Source: a virus
Virus record (IMG/VR): IMGVR_UViG_3300042868_005031
Location: 1 to 39,659 of that record
DNA: 39,659 bases
Direction: 5' to 3' (one strand)
Of the stretch, positions 15,813 through 28,300 are shown piece after piece. The translations under genes were made by a program, and so were the position numbers. Under the pieces are notes generated by a model, which had not been told where the DNA came from, did not search any database, and saw only the letters and a program-made list of their open reading frames with translations. The first letter of the stretch is position 1. The number at the start of each line of letters is the position of its first letter.

Positions 15813-17039
15813 TTATGTGCCCCAGGATATTGTTACTGATCCGTTGGCCCCATTTCCCGGAGCACCCCCTGTAACTGTTGTACCTAATACTAATTCTGGA
15901 TAGTCAAGTATTTCACTGGCTGTGCTTCCGCTACCAAAACCTCTACCCAAGGCTGCTGCGCCATTCTGGCAAACATCTGCGTCTCCGGTTTGTAGTGCAG
16001 ATGTTACAAAAGCTACTGTTAACGCACCAAAATCTCGGCCGATTGCTGTATTGAAATAATTTACCCACCCAGCCAATCCATTGTAGTCAGGTTTTCTGTA
16101 TAAACCGTAATATGGGCCAGATAAAATAACATCCTGAGTTGTATATAAAGATGCACAAGTATTAACGTCACCAATGGTAAAATTATTATCAAGAGCAAAG
16201 TCTGCATAGGTGTACGGTCTAGTACTTGTAGAACTTGAAATTGTGCCCACTTGCCCGCCACCGGCTGTACCGTTAACAATAGTACAACCCGCTGGTGCTA
16301 AACTTCTTCCGTTTACTCCAGAAAATGCACCATCGTCGCCGTCGTACACATTTCCGCCAGCACCCCCGGGATTTCCACCACCACCGCCGCCTGCGCCGCC
16401 GCCGTCACCACTTTTACTTTGTCCGGGTTCCCCGCGAGTTCCTGCTGCTCTTGTTGAGCCGCCTGTTGGACGCCCTGGAGAATGATTTCCGCCGCCGCCT
16501 CCACCTGCACCGCCGCCTGCTACTAAAATTACAATATTATTCTTGGTAATTGATGTTGCTGCGCCACCGCCACCGCCTGACCCGGAATATCCTTCGGGAC
16601 CGGCTGCTCCGCCGGGTCCGCCGGCATACTCAATACTGAATCCACCTGTACCACCGGGTGCGCTACCGGCAGTCTGTCCACCTAACCCGCCACTGCCAAT
16701 GGATATAGAAAGTACATCGCCGGGTTCAACTTCAAATGATCCCCTAACAATTTGTCCAGGATACCCCGGATGTCCTGCATATGTGTCTGCGCCGCCGCCG
16801 GCGCCAGAGGCACCCTGACTTACTATGGTTAAAGAATGTATGCCATTGGGCACAGTAAATGTATAAGTCCCGGGCACTGTAAACGTTTGAGAACCGGTGT
16901 CTGGGAAAAATTGAACCCATACGTCATTTTGTCTAACAAATCCTTTTTTAACAGGTGCCCACGCACCCCGAACTTTAATTTTAGGATTTTTGACTTCGGT
17001 CCATTGTCCGTCGGAGTTTATATAAATGCCTTTGGCCAT
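15813..17039 (-). CDS. Glycine-rich tail adhesin with DUF4214-like insertion
   Basis: 408 residues. The N-terminus (GIYINSDGQWTEVKNPKIKV, then GAWAPVKKGFVRQNDVWVQF) is a short virion-attachment type region. A beta segment follows (QTFTVPGTYTFTVPNGIHSL). Residues 76-262 are a glycine-rich domain with runs of five to six Gly, as in fiber-tip adhesins where polyglycine helices pack in a sandwich (S16 gp38 type, and Gly-rich phage domains). The closing strand of that domain, GAPGNGANGSVTISWG, appears only at the C-terminus. Between them, about 270-385, sits an inserted segment whose LYRKPDYNGLAGWVNYFN resembles DUF4214. It is probably a receptor-binding protein. Start has an AGAGA ribosome-binding site. 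Confidence 0.78.
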   Translation of the reverse strand: MAKGIYINSDGQWTEVKNPKIKVRGAWAPVKKGFVRQNDVWVQFFPDTGSQTFTVPGTYTFTVPNGIHSLTIVSQGASGAGGGADTYAGHPGYPGQIVRGSFEVEPGDVLSISIGSGGLGGQTAGSAPGGTGGFSIEYAGGPGGAAGPEGYSGSGGGGGAATSITKNNIVILVAGGGAGGGGGGNHSPGRPTGGSTRAAGTRGEPGQSKSGDGGGAGGGGGGNPGGAGGNVYDGDDGAFSGVNGRSLAPAGCTIVNGTAGGGQVGTISSSTSTRPYTYADFALDNNFTIGDVNTCASLYTTQDVILSGPYYGLYRKPDYNGLAGWVNYFNTAIGRDFGALTVAFVTSALQTGDADVCQNGAAALGRGFGSGSTASEILDYPELVLGTTVTGGAPGNGANGSVTISWGT

Positions 17040-17049
17040 TAGTTATCTC

Positions 17050-18594
17050 TTATACCTTGAACCAGAAATCGCCGTTATTTCCACCAGTTGGATCTGACGT
17101 CGAAACAGTATAATTAAATCTTTGCTGTGATATTGCTGCGCCAACAAAAGCAGTAGTTGCTATTCTTGTGCTGTTATCATTAATAGGCGGATTCGGGGCT
17201 CTTGCATTACCAGTAAATAATGGACCGTTAATAGGTGCCAATGTTGCTGTTGCTGCTACCAAATTTGCCTGTGCAGTCTGTGCTAGCCCCAATATAACGT
17301 TTGTAAAGTTATTTGTAAGAGCAGTTGTTGTTGCACTTACATATGCAGTATTGGCTATAAGATTTCCATCTAGTGTGGCGTTTCCAGTCAACACTGGGTT
17401 AACTTGTGTTGCCAAATTGGCAATAACGTTTGCGATTGCGGTAATCTGGCCTTCAAGAGTAACTTCGTTGTTGTACAAAGTATTCACTGCGTTAACTGTA
17501 TATACTGTCAAATTTCCAATATTTGAGTATATAGCAGCATTCGATACCGCTGAGTTGGCATTTACTGTGGTAATTGCAGTTGTTAAATTTGCAGATGTAT
17601 CTGCTCTAACATTGGCAATATTACTGATAATAGTAGAATTAGTAACACCAATGCGTGTGTTTACAGTTGCAATTTCTGTATCAGCGTAGTTTTTACTAGC
17701 AGCGTGTGTTGGTGCAGTTGGATACGGAACATTAACTGAACTAGTACTAGCGTCTATAAACAACGGACGAGTATTTCCTGCTGGTCCGTTTACATAAAAA
17801 CTAATATTTCCATTGTATGCTGTATTTTGTATGTTTAATGTACTACCGGATGTGTATATATTTGAGTTTGCAAGAACAAGAGCCCCAGAGACTGATATAT
17901 CTCCAGCAAATGTGCTATTGACATCCACTCTGGCAAATACGTTAGCAAATAACCCACCAACTTTATTGCTGTTGGTTGCAGTTCCGTTTAATACAACATT
18001 GCTCAACAGGTTTACGCCCGGCCGGATTGTTGTGAATCCCGAATATCCACTACCAAGAATTGGTGTAAATTCAGAGTCAAAACTAGTAACTGAAATTAAA
18101 TTTCCATTTGTGTAGCTATTAATTACTGTATGAGATACAACATTAGCATCTACTATAGTCTCAACAATTGCTCCGCTTTTTCCTTGTGAGCTAGTGTATC
18201 CGGGGCCAACTAGCAACCACTGTGTGCCAGTATAGCTTTTAAGTTGATTAGCAGATGTGTCGTACCATTGATCGCCAATCTTGGCTGTTGTGGGTGTAGC
18301 GTTTGCTACAAAACGCTCACTAACAGGATTCCAATTGGTGCCATCAAATACTTTAATTTTTTCTGCGGTTGTATCGTACCAGATTGTACCTTCCAACGGA
18401 TTAAATGCAGAACTCTGACTAGGAGGTATGTTGTCGGCAAAATTTTCTAATAATCTAACAAAGTTTTCGTTTTGATAGTCACCAAAGTTTGTTGCATTTC
18501 GCCCAATTAACCATAGTCCAATTTCGCTATTAACAGTACCGTCTTGCAACGTTAGTAAAACTGATCCGTCTGTTTTATTAATGGTGTAGCTCAT
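17050..18594 (-). CDS. Tail fiber with shared anchor domain, 514 aa
   Basis: Residues 1 to about 195 are the anchor domain shared with the 579- and 502-aa fibers (YTINKTDG, NFVRLLENFAD, two IWYDTT/QWYDTS repeats followed by -K-YTGTQW). The middle is a long Asn/Val/Ala/Thr-rich shaft with helical heptad-like stretches. Near the end is NDNSTRIATTAFVGAA, a motif common just before fiber tips and also present in the collar fiber. The tip itself is very short and ends GGNNGDFWFKV. No collar domain is present. An AGGA ribosome-binding site precedes the ATG. It is probably a short structural fiber or an adaptor for another fiber. Confidence 0.8.
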   Translation of the reverse strand: MSYTINKTDGSVLLTLQDGTVNSEIGLWLIGRNATNFGDYQNENFVRLLENFADNIPPSQSSAFNPLEGTIWYDTTAEKIKVFDGTNWNPVSERFVANATPTTAKIGDQWYDTSANQLKSYTGTQWLLVGPGYTSSQGKSGAIVETIVDANVVSHTVINSYTNGNLISVTSFDSEFTPILGSGYSGFTTIRPGVNLLSNVVLNGTATNSNKVGGLFANVFARVDVNSTFAGDISVSGALVLANSNIYTSGSTLNIQNTAYNGNISFYVNGPAGNTRPLFIDASTSSVNVPYPTAPTHAASKNYADTEIATVNTRIGVTNSTIISNIANVRADTSANLTTAITTVNANSAVSNAAIYSNIGNLTVYTVNAVNTLYNNEVTLEGQITAIANVIANLATQVNPVLTGNATLDGNLIANTAYVSATTTALTNNFTNVILGLAQTAQANLVAATATLAPINGPLFTGNARAPNPPINDNSTRIATTAFVGAAISQQRFNYTVSTSDPTGGNNGDFWFKV

Positions 18595-18598
18595 ACTG

Positions 18599-19306
18599 TT
18601 ATCCTATTGAACTTAGATTTGTTAGTGTTTGAACTCTCACTGTGTAATCGATTTGTATTAGTCTGTTTAAAGATTTTTGTACTGGGTGAAAAATTACGTG
18701 TGTAAGCAATAAGCCAGTTGACGTTAACCCAGCTGACCCGTCGGTACTTCGTCCTCTAAGACCCAATTCGTCAAATACGTATTCACTTGACAAATTTTGG
18801 CTGTTATCAAACAACGCTTGGCCGCTAGGCTCACCGTAATCAAGCAAGCAACTTATTAAGATGTCAGTGTATACTCGCCCCGGAATGTGCGTGACAGTAA
18901 TTTTATTGTTAACAGGATCGGGATTAGCAATAGATGTATTGTCAACAATTTTGCTGTAAGTTGGATTGTATAAGTTGGTATTTTGTCCCACTGTGTTAGT
19001 GGGCAAATATGTAATAATTCCACTGGTATCTACGCTGGTTCCACCATTACCAAACGTCATTTCATAGATAAAGTTTTGATTTTTATTACCAACTGAGTTA
19101 GCTAATGCAACTGAGAAATTTTCGTAGTGGATCGCATTGGGTTTATCAATATAAACATCCCCAGATTCTGGATCAAAAATTTTGATATGCCCTCTAACGT
19201 ATATTCCAGATGATTCGTCTGGACGTTTTTGTGTGTTTTCCACTGCTGTTTCCTCTAATTTAGTTAAATTTTCATTCGTTGAACGTGATGTATCAGTATT
19301 TATCAT
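18599..19306 (-). CDS. Baseplate/tail structural protein in gp8 position
   Basis: 235 residues. The start overlaps the stop of the giant upstream gene as ATGA, with GAGGG as ribosome-binding site. The first ~30 residues are polar and probably flexible. The rest looks like beta domains: IYVRGHIKIFDPESGDVYID, then EMTFGNGGTSV, and near the end FDELGLRG and THVIFHPVQKSLNRLIQIDY. I recall such proteins following the large wedge protein in T4-like aquatic phages. Its order (after gp6 and the gp7-position gene) is that of gp8 in T4, but I cannot show homology by eye. Structural role likely; precise part uncertain. Confidence 0.65.
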   Translation of the reverse strand: MINTDTSRSTNENLTKLEETAVENTQKRPDESSGIYVRGHIKIFDPESGDVYIDKPNAIHYENFSVALANSVGNKNQNFIYEMTFGNGGTSVDTSGIITYLPTNTVGQNTNLYNPTYSKIVDNTSIANPDPVNNKITVTHIPGRVYTDILISCLLDYGEPSGQALFDNSQNLSSEYVFDELGLRGRSTDGSAGLTSTGLLLTHVIFHPVQKSLNRLIQIDYTVRVQTLTNLSSIG

Positions 19307-22300
19307 GGCGTATACCCTCTACTTGCCTTCAGGAATTCGGCTTGTGCTGTTGTGCTGTTTAGTAATCCGGTACCATCTGTGGCTGTTGTAATACCACGGT
19401 TATACCATATGTTACCAGTTACTAATGTTGTACCGGCTGCAATAGTTACTTCGCCGTTGGAGTCAACTGTTCCTAATTGCGCGGAATTAATTACATAACT
19501 ATTGGTTATATTACCATTGATGTATATTGGGTCTGACGTTTGATCAAAACCTATTCCGGCTGGATCTGGCTCGTATATACTCCACGATGATCCGCTCCAT
19601 TGGTATAGTACATTACTTGATGTATTCCACCATTGATCGTCGACTTGTAGATTGGCATTGAACCCGGGTTCGGTTGTGGTATTACCGGCAAATTTATAAA
19701 ACACATTAGAAACGTAAGGCTGTACATTTGATGCTACGTTGGCAAAATACTGCCCATAAACGTTACCGGTTGTTACATAAAACACATTACCGTTTGGTGT
19801 AATTATAGTACCTGTTGGTATTACTGAAATATTTGCGTTTGCGGTCCATAACGCGGCTGCTTCAACTCTTCCGTTATTATTAGTAACGTTAGCAAAACTT
19901 GGAAAGTATACATTGCCAACCACTTCGTATGTGTTGCCAGCATGATACAATGATGAACCGCGAGGTGAAGCAGTATTAGCTACCCAAGTTGGTATAATTG
20001 GGCTTGGTCTTACTGCTGGCGCTGAACTGGCAACGATTCGATATCCGCCTGCACCTTGGTAATCGTACCCCAATGAGTTATCAAACGAATCTGGTAAACC
20101 TTGTACTCCACCTTCTAGTAGAATTACTGGAACTACTGTAACGTTGCTGACTGTTTCTAATACACGCATAGATGCTATTGTTGCAGAAGAATTTGAATCA
20201 ATCTGAGAAATAGTATCTCCTATGTTTGCACTAATATTTGCAGTTAAGAATATCTTATAGCTAATATCATCAGTAACAGTATAGGTTGTGTTAACAGACA
20301 AAGTAACATTTTCAGTTTCCGTATCTGGCACTACTTGCTGTAATCCGGCGTCAACCACTCTTGAATCCACTGATTGTATAGTTGACGGTGCTGTACCATC
20401 AACAGCACGTCTGATTTGAGTCAGTATATTGACGTTTGCCAATTGTTTAACATTAGCTGAGATGTTGGCAAAGTTTTGAGTATATACGTTACCTAGTGTT
20501 AGGTAGGTATTGCTGCTGTAAGTAATCAGTTCACCGACTGATACCAGCAAATTGCTAGACCATGGTGTTGGAGTTTCCAACGCATAATTTCTATAGTATG
20601 TGATTTTTTCACCATTGATAAAAATCACGCCCGGACTTGCAATTTCTCTGTTTGGATTAGTTAATACGCTAGCATCATCGACATAAATGTTAGTGTCGCT
20701 CAGAGCCAAGTTTCCGGATAACACGGTTGTGTTGGCCGCTGCAATTCGATAGTAACTTAATGCATCGCCTGTGTTGCCAAAAATCTTAAATGCTAAATTG
20801 CTAGTATCAAATACCGATAAACTTAAAGAATTTAACATTCTGCCAGGAATCAGTTCTTGTGGTGCGTGACTCTCAAATGTGTCAACATACTCACCGCCGT
20901 CGATATAGATAGTACTAGGACGAACTCCCAAGTCATCTGTGTACAGACTTTGTATAATACTGTCTAATTCTGTTCCAACATAACTGCTAACGTTTGCATC
21001 AGTAATAGAAGTATTGCCATCAACTATAACTCCGGGATAGTCAATGCCATCTTGAGTCAATGACAGGTCAATATTACCGTTAAAGGCAGTGATCCTATCG
21101 TTGGCGCTATCAAATATGTTGGCATTAATACCAGAAACATTGCTTGTTGGGAATGTAACATTGGCATCGATGACATAAGTATTTGCTAACTTAAATAAGC
21201 TACCAGACAGCAGTATGATTGTATTGGCTGCAATAGTTTCTCCGACATTGGATGTAGTTAAATCAGTCCAGTTAACAAATACATTTGATGTAGTATAAGA
21301 TACTCTGTCAAATTTCATATTTGTTTTAATGCTTCTAACTACGTTATGCCCGGTGTCTGCACCATCGTTAATGTTACGCAGAACTGCGCGACCTGTTGCA
21401 CCAGTGCCGGTGCCATTGATAATAATATCTGGGAAAGTTGTATATCCAGATCCGCTTTCAATGATATAGATGTTGGCAATGCCGCCGCTGCTGTTGATAG
21501 TAGCGTATGCTGTGGCTCCAGTTCCCCCGCCACCACTGATGGTAATTTGTGGTGCAAACAAATAATCTTGTCCAGCATTTTCTACAACTACATCAACCAC
21601 TTGGTACTTATAGTTGCTGTTCCACTGAGAGTAAACACCTTGTGTCCATAAAGTAGAATCGTATGTCTGCTCGCCGCTGGGGCTACGGTAAACCTGTAAG
21701 TTTGCGTCCCAGTAGGGAGGCAAATCAAAGTCTGTTATATCTGCGCCGTAATTATCATTTCGTTCGTAGTTGACAACAAACTCTCTAAGTACAGTTCTGT
21801 AAGGTTTAACCTCGTTAATATATTCGCGATAATAATCTTGATTATCGGCAATGTAAGCAGGGAATTGTTCCAGTTTTCTAATATATTGTGTAGCTGTTAG
21901 GAAACTGGTTTTAAATACCCAATCAAGATTCTTTTGCTCTGTCAATGCGTACTTGATGATTGCAAAGAATATTTGATTATATTCGTATTCTAAGTCGTCA
22001 ATGAAAATTTCGTTTTGCATTGACAACATAATTTGTCGCATTTCCTTAGCAGGAATTGTGTCTGTGGAAATCTGAATAGTTCCGTTTTCGATTCCCACTA
22101 CAGTTAAACTTAGATCGGATTCAACGTAATAGATAATAAACTGATTATCAGCATCGTGAACAACTTTAACATATTGGTCAGCAACTAGAGTTAATTTACC
22201 TAGCTCAATGTTATTGGCAACAGTAACGTCCGGTGCTCTGGTGTAATCGTAGCCAGCTTCGTACCAACTTGAATTGGTCCAATACAATGTAGTCTTGTAA

Positions 22301-25300
22301 CTTTGTACTCTAGACAATATCCATTCAGTACCTGACCAAGAATAAATTGACCATTTGGTATCTTGTGACGAGTCATCAATTACTAAAACTTTATATCCAG
22401 ATGCAAAAGAATCTGTGTTTAGGTAACTTAGTTCTTCTTCAGTGTTAACAACCTGATCATATTCTTGAGTATTTTCGTTGGGTATTGGCTCGCTGCTGTT
22501 TAATAAATTTAAAACGCGACGCACAGTAACAGGATAATCTTGCAAATAGGTGTTAACAATGCTAAGGTAGTTGTCCCACGCTAACTGTCTGTCAATGAAC
22601 ATTGTTTGACGGGGACGAACACCAATTCCGTACCGCTGTGCAGGAGTAAGCACTGGATCCGGAACTACATTTCCCAGCTGATCTTGTCCAGCCAAACTGT
22701 CAATCATTTTACTTTCGATAAACGGAGGAATTCTACTTGCTGGATTTTTTTCTTGTACCAGTGCATATTCGCTGTGTATTAATCCGGCATTTGCAGCCTT
22801 GCTACCAATATGTAAAATAGTATTTTGCCCTGTCAGCTGATTGTTGATATTGTAAATTGCAATAGTGTCGTTGCGAGGAACCACTGCGTATGTAACCCCT
22901 TGACTGCCGGGATTGTCGATTGCCGCAGTGATACTGTAGACGCTGTTATTCTTTCCAGGGGCAATAGTATCTTTGTTTACTACCCAGAAATAATATTTTA
23001 TTTTTACAGCACCCGATTGATCAACATACCCATATGTACTATAAGCAGAATTGTTAGCAAATACCGGAGTTCCGGTGCCAGTGTAGGCACTGGGTAGGCT
23101 CATACTTTCGACCCACTCGTATACTTGAATTTGGCTTCCCGGAAATTGTTCTCCCCAGTGTGTTATTCTGTATATTAAAGAATCTTGTTCGTAATCAATA
23201 TATCTGACAGAATTCAAATCCCACCAAATTGTGCCAACCTGTTCAGGTCCCCAATGATAGTCAACAGAGACTGTACCGGAGCCGGCATTATAGTATGCTG
23301 GATCATTGTTACGCTGATAATCAATATCTTGCAATACTGAATTTAGTACTTTTCCTTTAGCAGGGTCTATGTAGTCAACTGTTGATAAAATATTGTCGTT
23401 TGTTTTATTATAAACAAATATTCTATTGATACTGTTAATATCCACACGAGGCTCTTGTTGTCTAGTCAAACTCCAGGCCTGACTGTTTATATCGTTAACA
23501 AATACGTGTGCAGATCCAATAGCAGATGTTTTAATTTCATTATTAGCCCATCGTTCGTCTGTCCCAGGGGCACCTGCTATAACTAAACTATCAGTTAGAT
23601 CAATGCTGTATCCAAATTCGTCGCCTGATTGTACCTGTACTGCAATTTCCTGTACATAGCTGTATACGTTTGAGTTATTGGTCAAATCTGTTATCAATTC
23701 AAATACGTAAACTGCTCCGCTGTTTGTTATGTAGTCAACAAATTGAGTAGTGTTTGTATCAATGATTGTAGTTGTTTCGTCAAATGTTGTTGTTTCATCT
23801 GCCGGGCTACCTTTGCTGCCAACTGCAAGAGTTTGCGCATCACCGGTTACACGTACACTAGTACCAAACGATCCAGTTGCACCCTGTGGATTTACCAAAT
23901 GTTCTTTGTACACATACGAACTGCCATTGTGTACCCAACGCTCGATTACGCCATTTGAATAAGTCAATAATTTGCTGCCAGGGACACCAACAAATAGGTT
24001 TGTTCCTGTTGCATCTGTGTCTAAGCTATAACCAAATTGTGCCCCAACATTTGAGCTGGTTGCTGTTGTAATTGTTTGCGCTAAACTAAATGTGTTTGCT
24101 GATCTATTATAGATGTAAACATTTCCATTTTCGTTTACTGTATTGTCTGCGTCTGACGCAGATACTATTAATACTGATCCTGTGCTGTTGGTTTTTATTG
24201 CTTGACCAAATAAGCTACCAACTGTACCGGATTGCTTCTTAACCCAACTATAGCTTGGTAACACAACGTTGGCTGTATAGTAGGCCTCAAACATATCGTT
24301 GTCGGCACCGCCAACATACAACCAGTGCCGGTCTGCACTTAGGCTAACACTTGATACTGCGGTAATATTAGCAGATGCAATAGTTTGCACCCAGGCCGGA
24401 GTTATACTGTTGGTATGGCGATATACCTGTACAGTATCAGCAGACCCAACAATTAATAAATTACCTTGCGCATCCAACACCTGACCAAATTGTGCGTTGG
24501 TATTGGCCACAGTTACGTTCGCTGAATAATCGTCCAGAGAATAAACTTTAACCTGCGATTGTCCCGGATTTCCAACATAGAAATATGATTCGCCAATACG
24601 TACAGCAGATCCAAATCGACTATTAGTCGTAACGGTGTTTGCAGTTAGTTGAGTATCTGAATCGTTATTCCACGGGAATGTAAATGAATATACTCCCCAA
24701 CCTTCGCTGGTAGCACGGTTAACCCATAGGCGATCATTATTTTCCCAGTGTCCTGCTGGTCGTACGCTGTTAACATCGGTTATTGAATTAACAATCGCAG
24801 AAGTTAACTTGTATATTATACCACTGCTTTCTGTTCTACTGCTAGTGGCGATCAGATCCAATGGATTCTGTAGTATGATTGTTACACTGGTTGCAGTAGG
24901 AACACTAACCACTCGGTATAAGCCGTCATATTTTTCGTCAAAGTCTGCAAGTATAAAATAATCATTGCGCACAAATGTATGCTGAATATCAAATGTCAGT
25001 TTAGCAAAAGAATCTAGTGCATATACCAGTGTTGTTGCTTCTAAATTAGTAATGGATATTCTAAATACATTCCATTGGTCATTGTAATCTTTTGCTACCC
25101 ATACTTTCTTACCGTCCCCGGGACTGGGTATTGATGTAACATTCTTGATGTCAAAATACGTATAGTCAATATCTTGTACGTTTACAAAGCCCGCGGTCGG
25201 CAAATCAGTTGTATAATTTGTTTGTGTTCTATTATCATACAAGCTAGTAGAAACATTTAAAATATTTCCAGCCGAGTATACGTTTGAAGTAATATTGCCT

Positions 25301-28300
25301 GTATAGGAATATGTATTCACCGCTAAGTTAGCAATAATATTGCCAGTGCTAAATGTATTGGCAGTTAATGTAAACGCAACAGGATCGTTTAAGAATTCAC
25401 TTTGATCTAAAACAAACTCTGTGTACTGATTGCCATTTAGGTCACCGTATGTGCCAACGTGAAACGCCCATTCTTCGTATGTCTTAATGTTACCGGACAC
25501 GTTATTAAATGTGGCTCGTGTTAGTGCTTCTACAGCATTTGCTGTGCCTTTTTGTTTGATATACCCTTGATAAAACTTGGTCTGAGTAGGAATAGACATT
25601 CCCAAGTCCGTTAGGTAAGGTCTTTCTCTAAATCCAATTAGACCAGAACTGAATGCTTGTAAAGTTTCATCTTGGGGCGGCAAATCTACATCGTAAATTC
25701 TTTCAAACGTTTGTGCCTGTGTACCAAGACTTGGTAATAGACCAGATCGTTCGTCAATACTAGACGCCACAGTCCAAAGAGAAAAGTTAAATGTTTGGCT
25801 AGCCGGAACATTATTAGCCGTTGCTGTATAGTATATTCCGTTATACTCTATTAGATCACCGCGTCTATAATCTTGTCCAGTTTTCCAGGCACTGATATCT
25901 AAGTTACTGTAAATATATCCGGCTGCACTTAATGCACCAGTCCACGCACCAGTTTTAAATCCAGTTACTTTTAATCTAAACTGACGTGTTCCTTGAGAAG
26001 GAACGTATATAACATCGCCGAAGTCACTGGCATTATCAAATATCAATACACTTTCGCTTTGTATCAAATTGAATCTAGCAAATCCGATGCTGGCGCCATT
26101 GAGAGCAGTAATTTGAAAGAAATTCTGTTCTGGTGATTCTGTTCGTAAAATATTAAATTGATTGCTTTTAATTGGAACAAAATTTTGATCCAGAATCATA
26201 CCTTTGTTAGGTAGGTTAGAAATTTCGTCTACCATTGATCCGTTGGATGAGAAGCTCAGTTTAGCAGCCATTGGATTCAATACCAATAATGTGCCAGAAT
26301 CCCAGCCTTGCTGTGCCCAATATAAAAATTCACGAACGCTCAGAGTCCAATTTCTTGGTAATCCCAAATCTGGATCTACCGTAGTAAATAAGAACCCGCT
26401 GGCTGTTAGCTGTCTTTCGTAACTGATCAAAAAGTCTGCCAATTGTTGTGGCGTTGCAAACGTTGCCCCATAAGGAATTGAAGTTACTGTTGTGCTGCTA
26501 GATTGATAAATCTTAACTGATAAATTGTTAACTGTAACTACCGCAGGGGCACTAGTATTAACTACGCTGGGTAATATATCAAAAAATGGTTGGTTGATGT
26601 TGTACCCAGACACGCTGTATCCAGCCTGTGTTTTTTCAACAATAACTGCGCTATAGGTAACGGTAGTAACTGGAACAGATTTCCCGAGATAAACATCATA
26701 ATTGTTATCTGGTAGCACTACGCTTGAATTGGTACTACCCGGACTTGTTTGCTCTGCAGAAACTGTAAGTATGTTTTTGTCTGTGAATCCTGCGGTTTTA
26801 TATGCCAAGTTAACATTTAAGTTTTGTAGATAAGAATTGATTTTAACCACAGGATCAATTCCTAGATTTTTTAAATAATCTCCAATCCAGTTAACATATC
26901 CGCTGGTACGCAACACAGTACCCGGTACAGTGGTAGTATCACCGTTTACTCTAAGAGCTGACGGAGTTACTTTTTTATTGTCTATATTAGAAAATTGCCC
27001 TGTTATTGCATTTTCAAAGAAACGACTTGTATCTATTTGTGTAGCAAAATACTCTGCAGGTCTAGCCAATGATAATGCTAATTGTAAAGCATAAGGAAAA
27101 TCGCTGCTGCGTCTCCACGCTACTTCGCTAGGAGATTGTTCACCCACACTAAAGTTGCTTGACGCACTTGTTATGTTATATTGCTTAACTAAATTTGCAT
27201 CAGTTGGCGATAATAAATTACCAGCTGCATCAGTTGGTATAAAATCTTTAAGATTGGGTCTAACAAATCTAGCATCAGTATACGACTGCCCATTGTTCCA
27301 CACATAGCCAGCAGCTAAATCGTCCCATAGTGTAGTGTTTCCATTTGTATATGGACCGGGGCCGTAACGATCTTCCCACCAACTTGGCTCAATGTCAAAT
27401 CCTAACATTTTCCAAGGAGTTGTATTTGGTGTATCTGTGTCAAACCAATATTGATAAATTGCTCTCCAGGATCCTTGTAAGAATGATCCGTCAACTATAT
27501 CAACAAATTTATTGTAGTTCCAGGTCCAGGAATCATTGGCATCATACCATTCATTGTTGGTGTAATCAATATTGTTTACGCCAACCCAGTTTAAAAAGTT
27601 TTGGCTTAACAATTGATTCCATTCGTTCAATGAGTAGTCAGTTGTTCTAAATCTACCTGGTATAACATCTTCTGGATCTATTATATTGTTTTCGTAGTTG
27701 GACTTAATATTATTATAAATTCTACGTTCAATTTCTAATAGATAGTCGTCGCGGAAATCACCAAACGCAGGTGTCAATGATCCATCGTGACCACGTATTA
27801 CATCTATGGGAGTTCTATAACTATCATCTGTGTAAATCTCAGGAGAGAACTTTGAGTATAACCCCAACTTGGTTGGAGTCTCAGGTATATAATTACCGTC
27901 AGTGTTGGCGTAGTCTCGTATGACTAAGGTGTCCCCAAAAGTCAATTGTTTTAATATAGTAACTGCCGGCACAGTTGAACTAAAGGTATAATCAACACCT
28001 TTGGTCAATTGCGAACCGTTATGGTATACTAATACTGCACGATTTCCCAGTGCTGTGTCGTCAAATATTGACGAAATTTCGTACTGAGTCTGTCTAGCAT
28101 TTAAAATGCTGTAGGATATCGAAGTGTACTCTGATCCGTAAGGGACCATATCGCTGTAATACCAAGGAAAGCTGCTGTTTTTTACCGAGTTGATACTAGA
28201 TAGAATTAAATCAACCCCTGTTACAGGATCATTATAATCTAATGTAGTCAGTGTTACGCAGGCCTGTAAAAACTTATTTTTAAAGCGTTGATATTCTTTA

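Noticed and set aside
16295-16549. Plus-strand Arg/His-rich and Pro-rich frames
   Set aside because: These are reverse-strand readings of the glycine-rich adhesin (Gly codons read as Pro, Arg or His). No ribosome-binding site or homology.
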